7,801 nt of DNA from contig CAZPSP010000120.1 of assembly GCA_964589285.1 (NCBI GenBank), positions 1-7,801 on the forward strand, read 5' to 3'. The notes beneath the pieces were generated by a model. It searched no databases, had not been told where the DNA came from, and saw nothing but the letters and a program-made list of their open reading frames with translations. Made by a program: the position numbers and the translations under genes. Every line of letters starts with the position of its first letter. Position 1 is the first letter of the stretch. This document shows, piece by piece, positions 5,894 to 7,801 of this stretch. The DNA comes from DAOUEG01 sp964589285 (lineage in GTDB: Bacteria > Chloroflexota > Dehalococcoidia > Dehalococcoidales > RBG-16-60-22).

Positions 5894-5931
5894 GAGAACG
5901 TCCGCTTCTCCATTTCCTGAATGTCTGCTAG

Positions 5932-5961
5932 ATTATACCAGCCGAAACGCCGAACGGTAAA
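5932..5961 (-). promoter_or_regulatory. Sigma70-type promoter of the crp-type gene
   Basis: On the minus strand, TTTACC (5961-5956) and a perfect TATAAT (5937-5932) are separated by 18 bases. TG one base before the -10 makes it an extended -10 promoter. The predicted start is near 5925, leaving a leader of about 31 bases. The -35 overlaps the left arm of the large dyad at 5958-5995, so a protein bound there would be placed to control this promoter. Confidence 0.55.
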
Positions 5962-6036
5962 GGCAGCCCGCGAGCAGGAAGGCGGTTTGCCTTTAGGCAC
6001 TGTTTTGTTTACATTGCGGGAAGGCTGGTATTTCCC
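5935..6036. promoter_or_regulatory. Nested inverted repeats in the divergent control region (candidate operators)
   Basis: Three separate dyads occupy the 173 bp between the divergent genes. (a) TAAAGGCA (5958-5965) and TGCCTTTA (5988-5995) are perfect 8-bp arms, with inner CCGC (5968-5971) and GCGG (5981-5984). (b) ATACCAGCC (5935-5943) and GGCTGGTAT (6023-6031) are perfect 9-bp arms, one touching the crp -10 and the other inside the spacer of the forward promoter. (c) GGGAA (6018-6022) and TTCCC (6032-6036) lie between the -35 and -10 of the forward promoter. No gene is transcribed into this region, so a terminator role is unlikely and operators are the natural reading. Autoregulation by the adjacent Crp-type protein is a guess. 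Confidence 0.42.
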
Positions 6037-6042
6037 TATAAT
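6014..6042 (+). promoter_or_regulatory. Sigma70-type promoter of the 257-residue gene
   Basis: TTGCGG (6014-6019) and a perfect TATAAT (6037-6042) are separated by exactly 17 bases. The predicted start is near 6049, giving a leader of about 18 bases that contains the G-rich ribosome-binding site GGGGTGAAGG just before the ATG at 6067. Confidence 0.6.
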
Positions 6043-6066
6043 TAAAAGTATCAGCGGGGTGAAGGT

Positions 6067-6840
6067 ATGAGTAAACTCATCGATATGCTAATCAGGAAAA
6101 ACCAATCTCCGGCGCCGTTCGGTTTCCGGTCGGCGCGGAGCGGAGAGTCCGCTAACAGACTGATCCTGATCGCCGCCGTCGACAGCGGTAATGGAGATGT
6201 CTCGCCAGAAGTTGTCAAGGGCGCTCATGCCGTACTCATCCGTTCCGCCGAGGGAAGGTTGACGGCCAAAGCCGTCCAGACGGCCGCGAAGGTCCTGGAT
6301 GCCGCTTGCTGGGGCATCGCTGATAATCCTGACAAGCCGGTCAGCCTGCCTTCCGGCTGTGACTTTGTGCTGCTGTCTACTTCCGCGCGTCCCGCTGCGG
6401 CGCCGGAAGATGATAACGTGGGACGGCTGCTGGAAGTGGAATCATCCATGGATGACGGCCTGCTGCGGGCGGTCAATGAGTTACCGGTGGATGGCGTAGT
6501 AGTGACGGACTCGCTGACCGATACCGTCGAGCTTAACTGGCACGAACTCATGATCTTTCGGCACGTAACGCGCGTCTTTTCCGTGCCGGTGATAGTCCCC
6601 GTCCCAGCCGGCATCACTGCCGGGGACCTCAAGGCGCTCTGGGACGCCGGCGTAGACGGCATTCTGGCGGACGCCGCAGAAGCGAACATAGGAGAACTGA
6701 GGGCAGCCATCGACCAGCTTCCGGCGCGTTCGGAAGGAAGGAAAAAGCGGCCCTCGGCCATCGTTCCGCGCCTCGGCCTGGCGCCGGAGCCGACCAGGCC
6801 CGCCCCGGAACCGGACGAAGAAGAAGAGGAAGACGAGTAA
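6067..6840 (+). CDS. Beta/alpha-barrel-like protein with acidic C-terminal tail, function unknown
   Basis: This 257-residue cytosolic protein has a good start: GGGGTGAAGG immediately upstream and a promoter 25 bases before the ATG. It shows a regular alternation of hydrophobic strands and helices like a TIM barrel: RLILIAAVDS (31-40), AHAVLIRS (53-60), CDFVLLSTSA (98-107), LLEVESS (121-127), VDGVVVTDS (141-149), VPVIVPVPAG (173-182) and VDGILADA (196-203). The turn 'LWDAGVDGILAD' resembles phosphate-binding or substrate ends of barrel enzymes, but I see no complete catalytic signature. The last 25 residues are Pro-rich and then strongly acidic (EPDEEEEEDE), probably disordered. I recall uncharacterised homologues in Dehalococcoidia; no role is established. 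It may be a non-catalytic barrel or a distant relative of a known barrel enzyme. It shares its control region with the crp-type gene, which may regulate it. Confidence 0.8.
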   Translation: MSKLIDMLIRKNQSPAPFGFRSARSGESANRLILIAAVDSGNGDVSPEVVKGAHAVLIRSAEGRLTAKAVQTAAKVLDAACWGIADNPDKPVSLPSGCDFVLLSTSARPAAAPEDDNVGRLLEVESSMDDGLLRAVNELPVDGVVVTDSLTDTVELNWHELMIFRHVTRVFSVPVIVPVPAGITAGDLKALWDAGVDGILADAAEANIGELRAAIDQLPARSEGRKKRPSAIVPRLGLAPEPTRPAPEPDEEEEEDE

Positions 6841-6843
6841 ACA

Positions 6844-6876
6844 GGAGCGGATACCATTCCGCAACGCCTCCCTTTT
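6844..6876 (+). terminator. Possible intrinsic terminator after the 257-residue gene
   Basis: GGAGCG (6844-6849) can pair with CG-CTCC around 6865-6871 if one C is bulged, leaving a 15-base loop. A short run CTTTTAT follows directly (6872-6878). It lies 4 bases after the stop codon. The stem is imperfect and the T run short, so this is a moderate guess. Confidence 0.35.
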
Positions 6877-6919
6877 ATCCCGCATACCATCCAGTCCTGC
6901 TAATAACGGCACTGCCCGT

Positions 6920-6948
6920 TTGCAATCAATCTGCTTCCATTGTAATAT
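6920..6948 (+). promoter_or_regulatory. Probable promoter of the lipoprotein-like gene
   Basis: TTGCAA (6920-6925) and TAATAT (6943-6948) are separated by 17 bases, about 42 bases before the start codon at 6990. A second, poorer pair is TTGTAA (6940-6945) with TATATT (6965-6970), 19 bases apart. The surrounding sequence is AT-rich compared with the genes. Confidence 0.45.
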
Positions 6949-6989
6949 TTTGATGAAGTACTCGTATATTTTTCTAACAGGGAGGAGAT

Positions 6990-7801
6990 ATGAAGCGTGT
7001 AATTTTGGGGACAGTCCTGTTAGTTATGCTGGCTACGGTAACGGTTTCCTGCGATGATACGTCCACCAGCGACCTCAGTAACATGCTGGAATACATTCCG
7101 GCTACCGTAATGAAAACGGAAATAATCTGTTATGGTGATCCACTCGAGGCCCGGACGGTCTACGGCTACGGAGATATCAGCTTCGAGGAGTACTTGGAAG
7201 TCATCAAAGGCCTGAGCGACGAAGCCAGGAGAGCCCCGAACATGGCGCTTGGCGCCGCCTACATTCCCATGTTCACGGGGAACATGGACAGGATAGCGGA
7301 TCTCATCGGCTGGGACCGATTCGACTTCCATCGAGCCATTTTTCATGATGTCCCGATGCCCCGGGTGTATTCCGTAAATCAGGGTGATTTCGACGCCGCG
7401 CTCATACGGCAGAACCTTCTCGACCTGGGCTACCAGGAAATTCAGCATGACGACTCTACCTACTTATGGAAAAACGACGATTTCAAGATCGACCATACCG
7501 ATGAGATCGGAAGAGAGGTCCTGGCCTCACTGAACCGCGTCATGGTAACGGAGGAACTGCTGATAACCGCGCCCTCTACCGATATCATGACCGGAATACT
7601 GGATGCCAGGAGCGGCAAAACAGACAACGCTGCCGACATGCCAGCCTCCCAGGCCCTGGTTGAAACCCTTGAAGATTCCCTCGGCGTGGTATTTATCCCG
7701 AGGGAAGCTGCGCTCAGCCCCTCACCGCACCAAACACTCTATGACCACTTCAACCTGCCCGCCGCCCGTGATTGGGAACCGCTCCGCCTTTACGAGATGG
7801 C
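6990..7801 (+). CDS. Probable secreted or lipid-anchored protein of unknown function, 3' end outside window
   Basis: The ATG at 6990 follows a strong GGGAGGAG a few bases upstream, and the frame stays open to the window edge (270 residues, incomplete). Residues 1-21 form a signal sequence: MKR, a hydrophobic core (VILGTVLLVMLATVTV) and then Ser-Cys at 20-21. Cys21 could be the lipidated residue of a bacterial lipoprotein. The lipobox is not ideal, because position -3 is Thr where Leu, Val or Ile is usual. The mature part is soluble, mixed alpha/beta and rich in acidic and aromatic residues (for example GYGDISFEEYLEVIKGLSDE). It has no repeat, zinc motif or transmembrane segment that I recognise. 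It may be an extracytoplasmic binding or structural protein; no family is assigned. It has its own promoter and appears separate from the preceding gene. Confidence 0.82.
   Translation, partial: MKRVILGTVLLVMLATVTVSCDDTSTSDLSNMLEYIPATVMKTEIICYGDPLEARTVYGYGDISFEEYLEVIKGLSDEARRAPNMALGAAYIPMFTGNMDRIADLIGWDRFDFHRAIFHDVPMPRVYSVNQGDFDAALIRQNLLDLGYQEIQHDDSTYLWKNDDFKIDHTDEIGREVLASLNRVMVTEELLITAPSTDIMTGILDARSGKTDNAADMPASQALVETLEDSLGVVFIPREAALSPSPHQTLYDHFNLPAARDWEPLRLYEM

Noticed and set aside
5405..5920. 171-codon plus-strand open frame antisense to the Crp-type gene
   Set aside because: The Crp/Fnr fold on the minus strand is unambiguous and has its own promoter.
6225..6890. 221-codon minus-strand open frame antisense to the 257-residue gene
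   Set aside because: It is Ser-rich shadow coding, including a long serine run that simply mirrors the acidic GAA/GAG tail of the real gene.
7020..7448. Minus-strand open frame antisense to the lipoprotein-like gene
   Set aside because: The plus strand has a strong ribosome-binding site, a signal sequence and an open frame through the whole region, so the minus-strand frame is a shadow.

Overview
The window is bacterial chromosomal DNA of moderately high GC, with dense genes and mostly strong Shine-Dalgarno starts. The minus-strand order dxr–rseP–ispG, the small zinc-ribbon protein, the Cys-free Crp-type regulator and the acidic-tailed 257-residue protein look to me like Chloroflexota, probably Dehalococcoidia. 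This is inferred from protein flavour only; there is no rRNA or marker phylogeny here.

Layout. (1) Positions 3-275 (+): the C-terminal part of a HicB-type antitoxin. (2) 387-3627 (-): a tightly coupled three-gene operon dxr > rseP > ispG, with stop/start overlaps of 1 and 4 bases. It encodes two enzymes of the MEP isoprenoid pathway with a site-2 intramembrane protease between them. (3) 3741-4007 (+): an 88-residue protein of unknown function, divergent from dxr. Its last codons are built into a 12-bp perfect hairpin that also serves as the terminator of the converging minus-strand genes. (4) 4041-5893 (-): four small genes with a redox flavour. In transcription order they are a Crp/Fnr-family regulator, a 2[4Fe-4S] ferredoxin, a small zinc-ribbon protein, and a glutaredoxin-PDZ fusion. 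(5) 6067-6840 (+): a predicted beta/alpha-barrel-like protein with an acidic tail, divergent from the crp-type gene across a 173-bp region rich in nested inverted repeats and two good sigma70-type promoters. (6) 6990-7801 (+): the start of a secreted or lipoprotein-like gene that runs off the window.

The main discovery candidate is the glutaredoxin-PDZ gene at 4041-4532. Its reading frame from a well-placed ATG is interrupted by a single TGA exactly where the first catalytic cysteine of the CPYC motif belongs (TPT-TGA-PYC). About 28 nt downstream the mRNA can fold into a two-part stem-loop of the bacterial SECIS type. The simplest reading is a selenocysteine-containing (UxxC) glutaredoxin fused to a PDZ domain. 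An automatic caller would truncate the gene to a TTG start after the active site and lose the catalytic motif. A point nonsense mutation or sequencing error is the main alternative.

No tRNA, rRNA, CRISPR array or insertion sequence was seen. No gene-free stretch reaches 300 bases; the longest (5894-6066, 6841-6989, 4794-4931, 3628-3740, 276-386) are described under features or rejected items.
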